A DNA stretch of 64,000 bases, taken from contig NZ_CP023202.1 in NCBI RefSeq assembly GCF_000220705.2, positions 1,488,001 to 1,552,000 on the forward strand, read 5' to 3'. Below are positions 55,484 to 64,000 of the stretch, one piece after another. This DNA comes from Streptomyces xinghaiensis S187 (GTDB taxonomy: Bacteria > Actinomycetota > Actinomycetes > Streptomycetales > Streptomycetaceae). The notes under the pieces are model-generated. The model saw only the letters and a list, made by a program, of their open reading frames with translations, was not told the DNA's origin and searched no databases. The stretch's first letter is position 1. Every line of letters begins with the position of its first letter. The position numbers and the translations under genes were made by a program.

Positions 55484-56596
55484 TCAGCCGGTGTGAAGGA
55501 TCCGGAAGCGACCGGGGTCCGCCGGGTCCCGGTCGGCGACGTGGACCGGCGCCCAGGCCCACTGCCACACGCCGGTCCCCGGCGTGCGGGAGAACCGGAT
55601 CCGCCCGCGGGTGCCCTCGGCCTCCACACCCGGCCAGGCCTCGGCAATGCGCTCCCGGTCCGCGCCGTGAGAACGCAGCACCTCGGCGAGCACGGCGACC
55701 GTGTCGTAGCCCTCGAAGGCGACGAAGGACGGCGCTTCGGCCAGCCGCTCGCGGAGGGCCGTCCCGACGCGTGCGCCGAGCGGGCCGAGGCGCTCGGGCA
55801 GATAGCGCAGGAACGGGATCGCGGCACCGTCGCCGCCCAGCGACGCCGCCCATGCGGGGAACTCGGGCTGCCCGGCCGGAGCGCCGATCAGGACCCCGGC
55901 GAGGCGCTCGTCGCGGCGGACGGCCCTGACGATCGGCACCGCCGGCTCCGGGTTTCCGACCAGGAGAAGGAGGGCTGTCGCGCGATGGCCGGCGAGCTCG
56001 TCGCACAGGGCGGCGGGGGTGAGCACACGCATGTCCGGTTCGACGGTGATGCCGCCGCGGGGAGCGAGGTGCTCCCGCAGGACGCGGGCCCCGGATGCCC
56101 AGTAGACGCTCGGCTCGGCCGCCACGGCGATCCGGCGGTGGCCGGCGCCGAGGAGGAAATCCGCGTAGATCCGCCAGCCGTGGGACTGCGCCGGGGCGAT
56201 GCGCGCGACCCGTTCCGCCGGCTGTTCGGTGAGCGCGTCGAGAACCGCCGACGAGCAGAGGAACGGCAGACCGAGGGCGTCCGCCCTGGCGGCGGCGGCG
56301 CGAGCGGCGACGCTGTGATACTCCCCCGCCAGGGCGGCCACGCCCAGGCGGGCGAGTTCGTCCACGGCCGCCGCGGCCCGCCGCGGATCGGCCGCGGTGT
56401 CCCGGACCACCAGCTCAAGAGGCGTCCCGGCGATCCCGCCGGCGTCATTGACCTCGCGAACGGCCAGCTCGAGTCCGGCGAGCAGATGGCGGCCCGCCTC
56501 CACCCAGCCGGGCCGGGTGAGCGGGGCGAGAGCACCGATCCGGACGGGCGGCCCGTCGGTCCGGGCCGCTCCGGCGGGCGATGGTGGCGTCTTCAT
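55484..56596 (-). CDS. Periplasmic-binding-like protein (branched-chain amino-acid type), no signal peptide
   Basis: A 370-residue Peripla_BP_6-type fold. VRIGALAPLTRPGWVEAGRH, LAGLELAVREVNDAGGIAGT and FEGYDTVAVLAEVLRSHGA match Leu/Ile/Val-binding proteins. The N-terminus (MKTPPSPAGAARTDGPP) has no hydrophobic signal and no lipobox, and neither does the longer upstream frame. It may be a cytoplasmic ligand-binding protein, or a former receptor. No permease or ATPase gene is adjacent. GGGAG ten bases upstream supports the ATG. Confidence 0.78.
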   Translation of the reverse strand: MKTPPSPAGAARTDGPPVRIGALAPLTRPGWVEAGRHLLAGLELAVREVNDAGGIAGTPLELVVRDTAADPRRAAAAVDELARLGVAALAGEYHSVAARAAAARADALGLPFLCSSAVLDALTEQPAERVARIAPAQSHGWRIYADFLLGAGHRRIAVAAEPSVYWASGARVLREHLAPRGGITVEPDMRVLTPAALCDELAGHRATALLLLVGNPEPAVPIVRAVRRDERLAGVLIGAPAGQPEFPAWAASLGGDGAAIPFLRYLPERLGPLGARVGTALRERLAEAPSFVAFEGYDTVAVLAEVLRSHGADRERIAEAWPGVEAEGTRGRIRFSRTPGTGVWQWAWAPVHVADRDPADPGRFRILHTG

Positions 56597-56754
56597 GCGG
56601 TGGTGTCTCCCGGGTGACGGTTCGGTCGGAGTGTGCCCGGATCGCGGACGGGCCGGGACGGATACGGCGCCGGGCGGGGCGGCGGCCGGTGGGACGCGGG
56701 ACGGGGGCGGGGCCGGGCCGGCCCCGGTGGGCCCCGGCCCCGGTCCCGGAACGG

Positions 56755-59646
56755 TCAGAGCCTCGGGTCGACCGGCTCCGACTCCAGGGCGAGCACCGCG
56801 AAGACCGCCTCGTGCACCCGCCACAGGGGTTCACCGCCGGCCAGCCGGTCCAGCGCCTCCAGCCCGAGGGCGTACTCACGCAGCGCGAGGGACCGCTTGT
56901 GGCCGAGGTGCCGGGCGCGCAGCCGCTCCAGGTTCTCCGGCCGGGTGTACTCGGGGCCGTACACGATGCGCAGGTACTCCCGGCCGCGCACCTTGACGCC
57001 CGGCTGGACGAGGCGGCCCCGGCCGTCCCGCGCCAACGGCCGCAGCGGTTTCACGACCATGCCCTCGCCGCCCGCCCCGGTGAGCTCCAGCCACCACCGG
57101 ACACCGGCGGCGACCGACGCCTCGTCGGAGGTGTCCACCAGCAGCCGGCGGGTGGGGTGGAGCAGCCGGTTGACGCGCATCGGGCGGGGCCCGGAGGACG
57201 GCGCGTCCCCGTCCGGCCCGCCGGAAGCCGTCGCCGCCGGGGCTCTGGCTCCCTCCGCCGCCGGCCGGCCCGCTCCCGGCCGCGCGGCCATCGCGGCCTC
57301 GGCCTCGATCAGGCGGTCGATCCAGGCGAGTTGGACATCGTGCGGCTCGGTGGCGAGGTTGCGCCCCTCGGCGGCCAGCAGCTGGAACGGTGCCAGCCGG
57401 ATGCCGTCCAGACCGTCCGTCTCCGGGCCGTCCCCGCCGCGGCCGTCACCGTCCCCACCGCCGCAGCCGCCGGACTCCCCGGACGTTTCGGACGCATCGG
57501 ACCCGGCGCGCACGGCGGTCCCGGCCGGGCCGCCGGACTCGGCCGCCGCTCCCGGCCAGGGCCGGGCCGGGTCCCCCACCCGCCAGCAGTAGCGGCGGTA
57601 GGCCGCGGTGAACGCCTCCGCGTCCGCCAGCCGCTCCCGCTGCCGGTCCAGCAGACCGGGCGCCCCGGCGCCCCGCGCCGCCGCTGCTTCCAGGGCGTCC
57701 AGGACTCCGGGGAAGACGGCCCGCGAGGCCGCGCCCACCGCCGCGTACTGGTGGCGCAGCAGACCGGCCGCCTTCAGCGACCACGGCATCAGCTCGGCGT
57801 CCAGCAGCAGCCAGGGCGTGTCGAGTTCGGCCCAGAGCCCGGCGGCCTCGGCGCACTCCGCCAGCCGTGCCAGGATGCGCCGGGCCGGCTCCGGGTCGTC
57901 GAGGAAGGGCCGCCCGGTGCGGGTGCAGATCGCGCCGGGCACCCCGCCGTCCGGCACGCCGAAGCGTTCCGCCGCCGTCCCCGCGTCCCGGCAGACGAGG
58001 ACCACGGCGCGCGAACCCATGTGCTTCTCCTGGCACATCACCTCGCGTACGCCGTCGGCGCGGTAGCCGGCGAAGGCCTCGGCCGGGTGTTCCAGATACC
58101 CCTTCTCGGCGGAGGTCGCGCAGGGCGCCATGGTCGGCGGCAGATACGGCACGAGCTCCGGGGCCAGCGCGAAGCGGCTCATCACCTCCAGGGCGGCCGC
58201 GGCGTTCTCCTCGCGGACCGCGACCCGGCCGTGGTGCCGGGTCTCGATCACGCGGCGGCCGGTGACGTCACCGAGGTCGAGCGGGCGGCCCTCGGCCCCG
58301 CCCGGTGCCCCGCTGTCCAGCGGCTTCACCGGCTCGTACCAGACCCGCTCGGCCGGTACGTCCACCAGCTCGCGCTCGGGCCAGCGCAGGGCCGTCATCC
58401 GCCCGCCGAAGACACAGCCGGTGTCGAGGCAGATGGTGTTGTTGAGCCAGGAGGTGCGGGGCACGGGGGTGTGGCCGTAGACGACGGCGGCGCGGCCCCG
58501 GTAGTCCTCCGCCCACGGGTACCGGACGGGCAGCCCGAACTCGTCGGTCTCCCCGGTGGTTTCGCCATAGAGGGCGTGCGAGCGGACCCGGCCGGAGGTG
58601 CGGCCGTGGTACTTCTCGGGCAGTCCGGCGTGGCAGACGACGAGCCCGCCGCCGTCGAGGACGTAGTGGCTGACGAGCCCGTCGATGAACGCCCGCACCC
58701 GGGCGCGGAAGGCGTCGTCCTCCTTCTCCAGCTGGGCCGCGGTCTCGGCGAGTCCGTGCGAGACGCGGACGTTGCGGCCCTTGAGGTACCGCCCCAGCTT
58801 GTTCTCGTGGTTGCCGGGCACGCAGAGCGCGGTGCCCGCCTCCACCATGTTCATCACCAGCCGGAGCACCCCGGGGCTGTCCGGGCCGCGGTCGACGAGG
58901 TCGCCGACGAACACGGCGGTACGGCCCCCGGGGTGCGCCGCCCCGGCCGGGCGGCCCGCCTCGTCGTACCGCAGCGCGTAGCCGAGCCGGCCGAGCAGGG
59001 TCTCCAGTTCGGAGCGGCAGCCGTGGACGTCGCCGATGATGTCGAACGGCCCGGTGAGGTGGCGCAGATCGTTGTAGCGGCGCTCGCGGACGATCTCGGC
59101 CGCGTCGATCTCCTCGGGGCCGCGCAGGACGTGCACCTTGCGGAAGCCCTCGCGTTCCAGGTGGCGCAGCGAGCGGCGCAGTTCCCGCTGGTGGCGCTGG
59201 ACGACATGGCGGGGCATACCGGCCCGGTCGGGGCGGGCGGCGTTCCGTTCGGCGCAGATCCGCTCGGGGACGTCGAGGACGACGGCGATCGGCAGCACGT
59301 CGTGCTCCCGCGCCAGCGCGATCAGCTGCCGGCGGCTCTCGGACTGGACGCTGGTGGCGTCGACGACCGTGAGCCGCCCGGCGGCGAGCCGCTTGCCCGC
59401 GATGTAGTGCAGCACGTCGAAGGCGTCGCGGCTGGCGGTCTGGTCGTTCTCGTCGTCGCTGACCAGGCCGCGGCAGAAGTCGGAGGAGATGACCTCGGTC
59501 GGCTTGAAGTGCCGTGCGGCGAAGGTGGACTTGCCGGAGCCGGTGGCGCCGATGAGGACCACGAGGGAGAGGTCGGTGACGGCGAGGGTGCGGCCGGGGC
59601 GGGCGGGGGCGGTGGCGGTGGGTTCGCGGGGCTGCTCGTCGGTCAT
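56755..59646 (-). CDS. pnkp: Polynucleotide kinase-phosphatase (bacterial RNA repair)
   Basis: A 963-residue three-domain enzyme. Kinase: P-loop LIGATGSGKSTFAARHF near residue 30. Phosphatase, about 190-440: DIIGDVHGCRSELETLL, VGDLVDRGPDSPG, VPGNHENKLGRYLKG, the metallophosphoesterase motifs. Adenylyltransferase (ligase-like), C-terminal: motif I CQEKHMGSRAVVLV. It heals 5'-OH and 2',3'-cyclic phosphate RNA ends and is activated for sealing by Hen1. The protein is longer than the clostridial enzyme because of two low-complexity Gly/Ser/Ala stretches at about 790-940. ATG overlaps the hen1 stop by 4 nt. Confidence 0.92.
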   Translation of the reverse strand: MTDEQPREPTATAPARPGRTLAVTDLSLVVLIGATGSGKSTFAARHFKPTEVISSDFCRGLVSDDENDQTASRDAFDVLHYIAGKRLAAGRLTVVDATSVQSESRRQLIALAREHDVLPIAVVLDVPERICAERNAARPDRAGMPRHVVQRHQRELRRSLRHLEREGFRKVHVLRGPEEIDAAEIVRERRYNDLRHLTGPFDIIGDVHGCRSELETLLGRLGYALRYDEAGRPAGAAHPGGRTAVFVGDLVDRGPDSPGVLRLVMNMVEAGTALCVPGNHENKLGRYLKGRNVRVSHGLAETAAQLEKEDDAFRARVRAFIDGLVSHYVLDGGGLVVCHAGLPEKYHGRTSGRVRSHALYGETTGETDEFGLPVRYPWAEDYRGRAAVVYGHTPVPRTSWLNNTICLDTGCVFGGRMTALRWPERELVDVPAERVWYEPVKPLDSGAPGGAEGRPLDLGDVTGRRVIETRHHGRVAVREENAAAALEVMSRFALAPELVPYLPPTMAPCATSAEKGYLEHPAEAFAGYRADGVREVMCQEKHMGSRAVVLVCRDAGTAAERFGVPDGGVPGAICTRTGRPFLDDPEPARRILARLAECAEAAGLWAELDTPWLLLDAELMPWSLKAAGLLRHQYAAVGAASRAVFPGVLDALEAAAARGAGAPGLLDRQRERLADAEAFTAAYRRYCWRVGDPARPWPGAAAESGGPAGTAVRAGSDASETSGESGGCGGGDGDGRGGDGPETDGLDGIRLAPFQLLAAEGRNLATEPHDVQLAWIDRLIEAEAAMAARPGAGRPAAEGARAPAATASGGPDGDAPSSGPRPMRVNRLLHPTRRLLVDTSDEASVAAGVRWWLELTGAGGEGMVVKPLRPLARDGRGRLVQPGVKVRGREYLRIVYGPEYTRPENLERLRARHLGHKRSLALREYALGLEALDRLAGGEPLWRVHEAVFAVLALESEPVDPRL

Positions 59647-61538
59647 GCCGTCGTCGCCTCCTTCGGGGTGGTGGAAGTGGGGGTGGCCGCGGGAGCCGGG
59701 GTGGTGGCACGGAGGACGGCCGGGCCGCCGGGTGCTGTGGGCTCCGGGGCCGGGGCGGCGGGCGCCGGGGCCGTGCTGCCGGAGGTCACCGGGGCCGTGG
59801 CGCCGGAGGCCGTTTCCGCGTCCGCCGGGGCCGTCGCCCGCCGCCCCGTCCGCTCCGGTACGGCGACGGGCAGGGTGAAGCGGGCGAGCTGGGTGGGCGG
59901 GCCCACCTCCGGGTCGTCCGGGCCGACGGGCGCGAACGCGACCTCGTAGCCGTAGCGTCCGGCCACCCGCCGAGCCCAGTCGCGGAACGCGGCCCGGTCC
60001 CACTCGAAGCGGTGGTCGTGGTGGCGGAACCGCCCGGCGGGGAGGCTCTCCCAGCGCACGTTGTACTCGGCGTTGGGCGTGGTGACGACGACGGTCCGCG
60101 GCCGGGCCGCTCCGAACACCGCGTGCTCCAGGGCGGGCAGCCGCGGCGGGTCGACGTGCTCCACGACCTCGCTGAGCACGGCGGCGTCATAGCCGCGCAG
60201 CCGGGTGTCGGTGTAGGCGAGGGACCCCTGGATCAGCTTGACGCGTCCGGCTTGGCGCTCGCCCATCCTTTCCAGCCGCAGCCGGCGCGCGGCGGCCTGG
60301 AGGGCGCGCGGGGACACGTCCATGCCCACGATCTCCGTGAACCGGGGGTCGGACAGCAGTGCGGCCACCAACTGGCCCTGGCCGCAGCCCAGATCGAGCA
60401 CCCGGGCCGCACCGCAGTCGCGCAGTGCCGCGGCGATCGCCTCGCGCCGCCGTACGGCCAGGGGTACCGGGGGCCGCTCACCGGCGCCTTCGACGGCACC
60501 GGAAGCGGCACCGCCGGTGCCGTGCCCGCCCACACCGGTGCCGGCACGGGCGGCCGCACCCGTGCCCGCACCCGTGCCACTCTCCCCCGCGCCGACGGGG
60601 CCCCCGGCCCGGCCGGCCGCACGGGCCTCCGCGCTCGACGGGCCCACCGCACGCACGGCGCCCCCGGGGCCGGCGCCGCTCTCGCGAGCCTCCCCGGCAC
60701 CCTCCGGCCCTGCCTCCTCCGCCCCGTCGTCCTCCACGGCGTTGTCGAACTCCTCCGGCTCGGCGTCGTCCGCCTCCGCGAGCCGGGCCAGGGCCAGCCG
60801 TTCCAGCGCCTGCCGGGCCAGGCCGCGGCGGCGGGTCAGATAGCGGCCCGCGATCAGCTCGCGCTCCGGGTGGTCCGGCAGCCAGCCCGCGCCGGAGCGG
60901 AGCAGCTTGTCCACCTCGTCGGGGGCGACCCAGTAGTGCTTGGAGTCGTCGAGGACCGGCAGCAGGACGTACAACTGGCGCAGCGCGTCCGGCAGTTGCC
61001 GCTCGCCCTCCAGCACCAGCCGGACGTAGCGGGAGTCGCCCCACTCGGGGAACCGGTCGTCCAGGGGCACCGGTTCGGCGGTGACCGTCCAGCCCAGCGG
61101 CTCGAACAGGCGCCGTACGAGCGCCGGTCCGCCCCGCGCCGAGAGCGCCGGGACCTCGATCCGCAGCGGCAGAGCCCGCCCCGGCAGCTCCGGCCGGGCG
61201 TCGCAGCGGCCCTTGAGCGCACTGGCGAAGACCTTGCCGAGGGCGACGGCGAGCAGCGAAGAGGCCGCGTACGGGCGGTCGTTGACGTACTGCGCGAGCG
61301 CGCCGTCGGGGGACGGGCCGCGGTCGCGCCCCCTGCCGCGGCGCACCAGCGCGACCGGATCCACCTCCAGCAGCAGCGCGGCCGTGCAGCGCTCGGCGGA
61401 CGCCTCGGGGTAGAGGACGTGCGCCGTGCCGTGGGAGGTGGGGAACGCCTGCGCCCGGTCGGGGTGCTTGTGCAGCAGGAAGCCGAGGTCGGTCGCGGGA
61501 CGGTCCGGCGTGCCGGTGGTGCCGATGGTCAGGAACAC
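59643..61538 (-). CDS. hen1: RNA 3'-terminal ribose 2'-O-methyltransferase Hen1
   Basis: A 631-residue Hen1. The N-terminal half (VFLTIGTTGTPDRPATDLGF, LLHKHPDRAQAF, LPVLDDSKHYWVAPDEVDKL) is the Pnkp-activating domain. The C-terminal methyltransferase has VLDLGCGQGQLVAALL for SAM and the metal ligands in LSEVVEHVDP and RHHDHRFEW. It marks the 3' end at the break before sealing so that the same nuclease cannot cut again. A Gly/Ala-rich linker of about 90 residues lies between the halves, and the C-terminus is Ala/Pro/Thr-rich. GTG 61538 is chosen at the family's usual start; no SD. Confidence 0.92.
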   Translation of the reverse strand: MFLTIGTTGTPDRPATDLGFLLHKHPDRAQAFPTSHGTAHVLYPEASAERCTAALLLEVDPVALVRRGRGRDRGPSPDGALAQYVNDRPYAASSLLAVALGKVFASALKGRCDARPELPGRALPLRIEVPALSARGGPALVRRLFEPLGWTVTAEPVPLDDRFPEWGDSRYVRLVLEGERQLPDALRQLYVLLPVLDDSKHYWVAPDEVDKLLRSGAGWLPDHPERELIAGRYLTRRRGLARQALERLALARLAEADDAEPEEFDNAVEDDGAEEAGPEGAGEARESGAGPGGAVRAVGPSSAEARAAGRAGGPVGAGESGTGAGTGAAARAGTGVGGHGTGGAASGAVEGAGERPPVPLAVRRREAIAAALRDCGAARVLDLGCGQGQLVAALLSDPRFTEIVGMDVSPRALQAAARRLRLERMGERQAGRVKLIQGSLAYTDTRLRGYDAAVLSEVVEHVDPPRLPALEHAVFGAARPRTVVVTTPNAEYNVRWESLPAGRFRHHDHRFEWDRAAFRDWARRVAGRYGYEVAFAPVGPDDPEVGPPTQLARFTLPVAVPERTGRRATAPADAETASGATAPVTSGSTAPAPAAPAPEPTAPGGPAVLRATTPAPAATPTSTTPKEATTA

Positions 61539-61581
61539 CGTGTGAGTATCGCCGGACGGCACCCCGCCCGACCACGGGATT

Positions 61582-62538
61582 TCACGGTCCGGTGGTGGCA
61601 GTGTCGCCGGTGTCGCCGCCGGCGATCCTCCGGGCCACCTCCGCGATCCGTTCGGGGCCCACCCGGCAGCAGCCGCCGATGAGCCGCGCGCCGGAGTCCC
61701 GCCAGACGGGGGCGCGCGCCGGATCGTAGGTGCCCGGTCCGCGCCAGTCGCGGGCCGCCGCGCCCCAGGTCTCGCCGCTGTTCGGATAGACGACGACGGG
61801 CTTGCCGGTCACCCGGGCGGCGAGCGGGACCGCGTCGTCCGCGTCGCGCGGATCGCAGCAGTTGACGCCCACCGCGATCACCTGCCCGCGGCCGGCGGCG
61901 ACCCGGAACGCCTCGGTGAGCGGCTGCCCCGCCCGGGTCGCCGCACCGGAGACCGTGTACGACAGCCAGACGGGCAGGCCGGTGCCCTCGGCCGCGGCGA
62001 GCAGGGCCTCCGCCTCGTCCGTGTCGGGGACGGTCTCCAGGGCCAGAGCGTCCGGCCCGGCCTCGGCCAGCGCCTCGATCCGCGGCCGGTGGAACCGCTC
62101 CAGGGCGCGCACGCTCAGCCCGTACCGGCCCCGGTACTCGCTGCCGTCGGCGAGCATCGCCCCGTACGGCCCGACGGACGCGGCGACGTGGACCTCCCCC
62201 GCCGTGTCCCGCTCCGCCGCGTTCCGTTCCACCGCCCGGCGGGCCAGCCGCACGCTGCGGCGCAGCAGTTCCGCGGTTTCCGCCCGGCCGAGGCCGCGCC
62301 GGGCGAAGCCCTCGAAGGTGGCCTGGTAGCTCGCGGTGATGAGGACCCGGGCGCCCGCCCGGAGATAGGCGGTATGGGCGGCCTCGATCTGCCCGGGGCC
62401 GTCGGCCAGCAGCCGGGCCGACCAGAGCGGATCGGAGAGGTCGCACCCCTGGGCGGCGAGCTGGTTGGACAGCCCTCCGTCGAGGACGACGGGCCCGTCG
62501 GCGAGAGCGGCCGCGAGCGGGCGGGCGGGTACGGACAC
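61582..62538 (-). CDS. mmuM: Homocysteine S-methyltransferase
   Basis: A 318-residue zinc enzyme that methylates homocysteine using S-methylmethionine or SAM. Zinc cysteines lie in GVNCCDPRDA and LIGGCCRVGPERI. VLDGGLSNQLAAQGCDL and ITASYQATFEGFARRGL are typical. The gap to hen1 is only 43 nt on the same strand with no terminator, so they may be co-transcribed. That would connect methyl-group supply with the Hen1 methylation step, which is inference. Confidence 0.93.
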   Translation of the reverse strand: MSVPARPLAAALADGPVVLDGGLSNQLAAQGCDLSDPLWSARLLADGPGQIEAAHTAYLRAGARVLITASYQATFEGFARRGLGRAETAELLRRSVRLARRAVERNAAERDTAGEVHVAASVGPYGAMLADGSEYRGRYGLSVRALERFHRPRIEALAEAGPDALALETVPDTDEAEALLAAAEGTGLPVWLSYTVSGAATRAGQPLTEAFRVAAGRGQVIAVGVNCCDPRDADDAVPLAARVTGKPVVVYPNSGETWGAAARDWRGPGTYDPARAPVWRDSGARLIGGCCRVGPERIAEVARRIAGGDTGDTATTGP

Positions 62539-63049
62539 GGCGGGCGGTCACCTCACTCGGACGGACGGTTGCGGCGGCGGTCGGTGCTGGACGGAACGGG
62601 ACGGAGCGGCCGGGTGCGGAACGGGACGGGCGGGTGAAGCCGGACGGGCGGGCTGGAGCGGGACGGCGTCCGTCGTGGCGGAACCGGCCCCGGCCCGCGC
62701 GGTCCCGCTCTTGACCTCGGGCGTTCCAGGTTACGGGCCGGGAACCGCGACCGCGCCGCCCGGCCCCGGCCGGGCCGGACCGAGGCGGATCGGGGACGGA
62801 CCGAGGAGGCGTCGGGGCGGGGCCGGGACGGACCAGCGACGGACCGAAGCGGACAGGCGACGGTCCGGGGGACGGCGCGAACCCACGCATCCCCGGCCCC
62901 CGCCCGCCGAACCGACTCCCCGCCGGCCGGGCGCCGTTCCGTCCCGCCCGCTCCGGCGCCTCCTCGTACACAGGCGGGCGCCTCCCCCACCCGTCCGGGA
63001 CCCGGCGGTTCCCTGCGGTTCCGCCGCACTCCGCGGGCAAGATGGGGAC
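62539..63049. other. Intergenic region between mmuM and the LLM oxidoreductase gene
   Basis: About 510 bp, divergent and very GC-rich. Imperfect GACGGACCGA-type direct repeats run from about 62770 to 62870, and GGGACGGGCGGG-like units lie at 62600-62660. No credible gene, hairpin or tRNA is seen. Both promoters should be here. Confidence 0.5.
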
Positions 63050-63973
63050 ATGGATCTCCGAGTTTTCACCGAGCCCCAGCAGGGCGCCGGCTACGCCACC
63101 CTGCTGCGCGTGGCCAAGGCCACCGAGGATCTGGGCTACAGCGCCTTCTTCCGGTCCGACCACTATCTGCACATGGGGAGCGTCGACGGCCTGCCCGGCC
63201 CGACGGACGCCTGGATCACCCTGGCCGGGCTGGCCCGGGAGACCGAGCGCATCCGCCTCGGCACGCTGATGACCGCGGGGACCTTCCGGCTCCCCGGGGT
63301 GCTCGCCATCCAGGTCGCGCAGGTCGACCAGATGTCCGGCGGCCGGGTCGAACTCGGCCTGGGCGCGGGCTGGTACGCCGAGGAGCACGCCGCGTACGGC
63401 ATCCCCTTCCCCAAGGAGAAACTGGCGCGGCTGGAGGAGCAGTTGGAGGTCGTCACCGGTCTGTGGCGCACCCCGGTCGGTGAGCGCTTCGACTACGACG
63501 GCCGCTTCTACCAGCTCTCCGACTCCCCCGCGCTGCCGAAGCCGGCCCAGCGGAAGGTGCCGGTGCTCGTGGGCGGGCTCGGGGCCAAGCGGACCCCGGC
63601 AGTCGCGGCGCGCTTCGCCGACGAGTTCAACGTGCCGTTCGCGCTGCCCGGGGACACGGAGCGGCAGTTCGCCCGGGTCCGCGCCGCCGCCGAGGAGGCG
63701 GGGCGCGATCCGTCCGAACTCGTCTACTCCAACGCCCTGGTGATCTGTGCGGGCCGGAGCGACGCGGAGGTCGCCCGGCGGGCCGAGGCGATCCGGCGCG
63801 ACGTGGACCAGCTGCGCGAGAACGGGCTGTGCGGTTCACCGGGCGAGATCGTCGAGCGCATCGGCCGCTACCGGGAGGCCGGTTCGGAGCGGATCTATCT
63901 GCAGCTGCTGGACCTCTCCGACCTCGACCAGCTGGAACTGATCGCCACCGAGGTCAGGCCGCAGCTGGACTGA
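63050..63973 (+). CDS. LLM class F420-dependent oxidoreductase
   Basis: A 307-residue luciferase-like monooxygenase-family protein. EDLGYSAFFRSDHYLHMG, ETERIRLGTLMTAGTFRLPG, GGRVELGLGAGWYAEEHAAY and FPKEKLARLEEQLEVV are subgroup motifs; the F420 branch is usual for Streptomyces proteins of this type. Substrate is unknown. The ATG at 63050 has a short purine tract (AAGATGGGG) upstream. The downstream gene is outside the window. Confidence 0.9.
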   Translation: MDLRVFTEPQQGAGYATLLRVAKATEDLGYSAFFRSDHYLHMGSVDGLPGPTDAWITLAGLARETERIRLGTLMTAGTFRLPGVLAIQVAQVDQMSGGRVELGLGAGWYAEEHAAYGIPFPKEKLARLEEQLEVVTGLWRTPVGERFDYDGRFYQLSDSPALPKPAQRKVPVLVGGLGAKRTPAVAARFADEFNVPFALPGDTERQFARVRAAAEEAGRDPSELVYSNALVICAGRSDAEVARRAEAIRRDVDQLRENGLCGSPGEIVERIGRYREAGSERIYLQLLDLSDLDQLELIATEVRPQLD

Positions 63974-64000
63974 GCCCGGGCGCGGACGCGGAAGCGCGGC

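Overview
The window is about 64 kb of a very GC-rich actinomycete chromosome, almost certainly a Streptomyces. The evidence is strong third-position GC, frequent GTG starts, many 4-nt ATGA or GTGA gene overlaps, and gene blocks that match the Streptomyces core order as I remember it (ribonuclease D/fadA/fadB, dxs, xylFGH with a ROK regulator, ngcEFG, acnA, a murA paralogue, argF/arcA). No rRNA, tRNA or CRISPR array was seen.

Layout. 1-6.7 kb: end of a LuxR-type regulator, ribonuclease D, a thiolase/FadB beta-oxidation pair, and an LCP cell-wall ligase. 6.9-12.5 kb: RecQ, a small NYN/PIN-like protein, and a redox cassette (thioredoxin-reductase-like flavoprotein, divergent XRE-cupin regulator, methyltransferase) with two matching 13-bp palindromes. 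12.5-18 kb: a membrane glycosyltransferase, an amino-acid permease and dxs. 18.2-26.9 kb: two sugar importers, the xylose type (XylF, XylG, XylH and a ROK repressor) and the chitobiose/GlcNAc type (NgcE, NgcF, NgcG), the latter with a DasR-like site over a likely promoter. 27.1-35.3 kb: a P450 remnant, aconitase with two candidate operators, a compact four-gene gas-vesicle-like operon, and a MurA paralogue with an N-terminal DNA-binding domain.

35.3-39.8 kb is a damaged accessory patch: an AbiEii-type pseudogene, a cation-efflux gene split by a TnpB element whose precise removal would restore the frame, its CmtR-like ArsR regulator, and an XRE/DUF397 pair. 40.1-48.2 kb holds a TetR regulator, a MAB_1171c-type membrane protein, an XRE regulator with an ImmA-type metalloprotease, and, convergent to them, a two-gene biosynthetic unit: a single protein with ketosynthase, carrier and alpha-oxoamine synthase domains, plus an NAD-dependent reductase/epimerase. 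48.5-64 kb: a GH15 hydrolase, a membrane protein, a CoA transferase, ornithine carbamoyltransferase with arginine deiminase, a substrate-binding-type protein without a signal peptide, the bacterial Hen1/Pnkp RNA-repair pair behind a homocysteine methyltransferase, and an F420-type LLM oxidoreductase.

The two best candidates for undescribed biology are the minimal gas-vesicle-like operon (30.6-33.5 kb), whose two GvpA/J-type proteins carry zinc-ribbon or PH-like extensions and which lacks the usual assembly genes, and the KS-ACP-oxoamine synthase/reductase unit (43.5-48.2 kb) beside an XRE/ImmA/membrane-protein module, which could make and sense an aminoketone-type small molecule. Both functional readings are inference.
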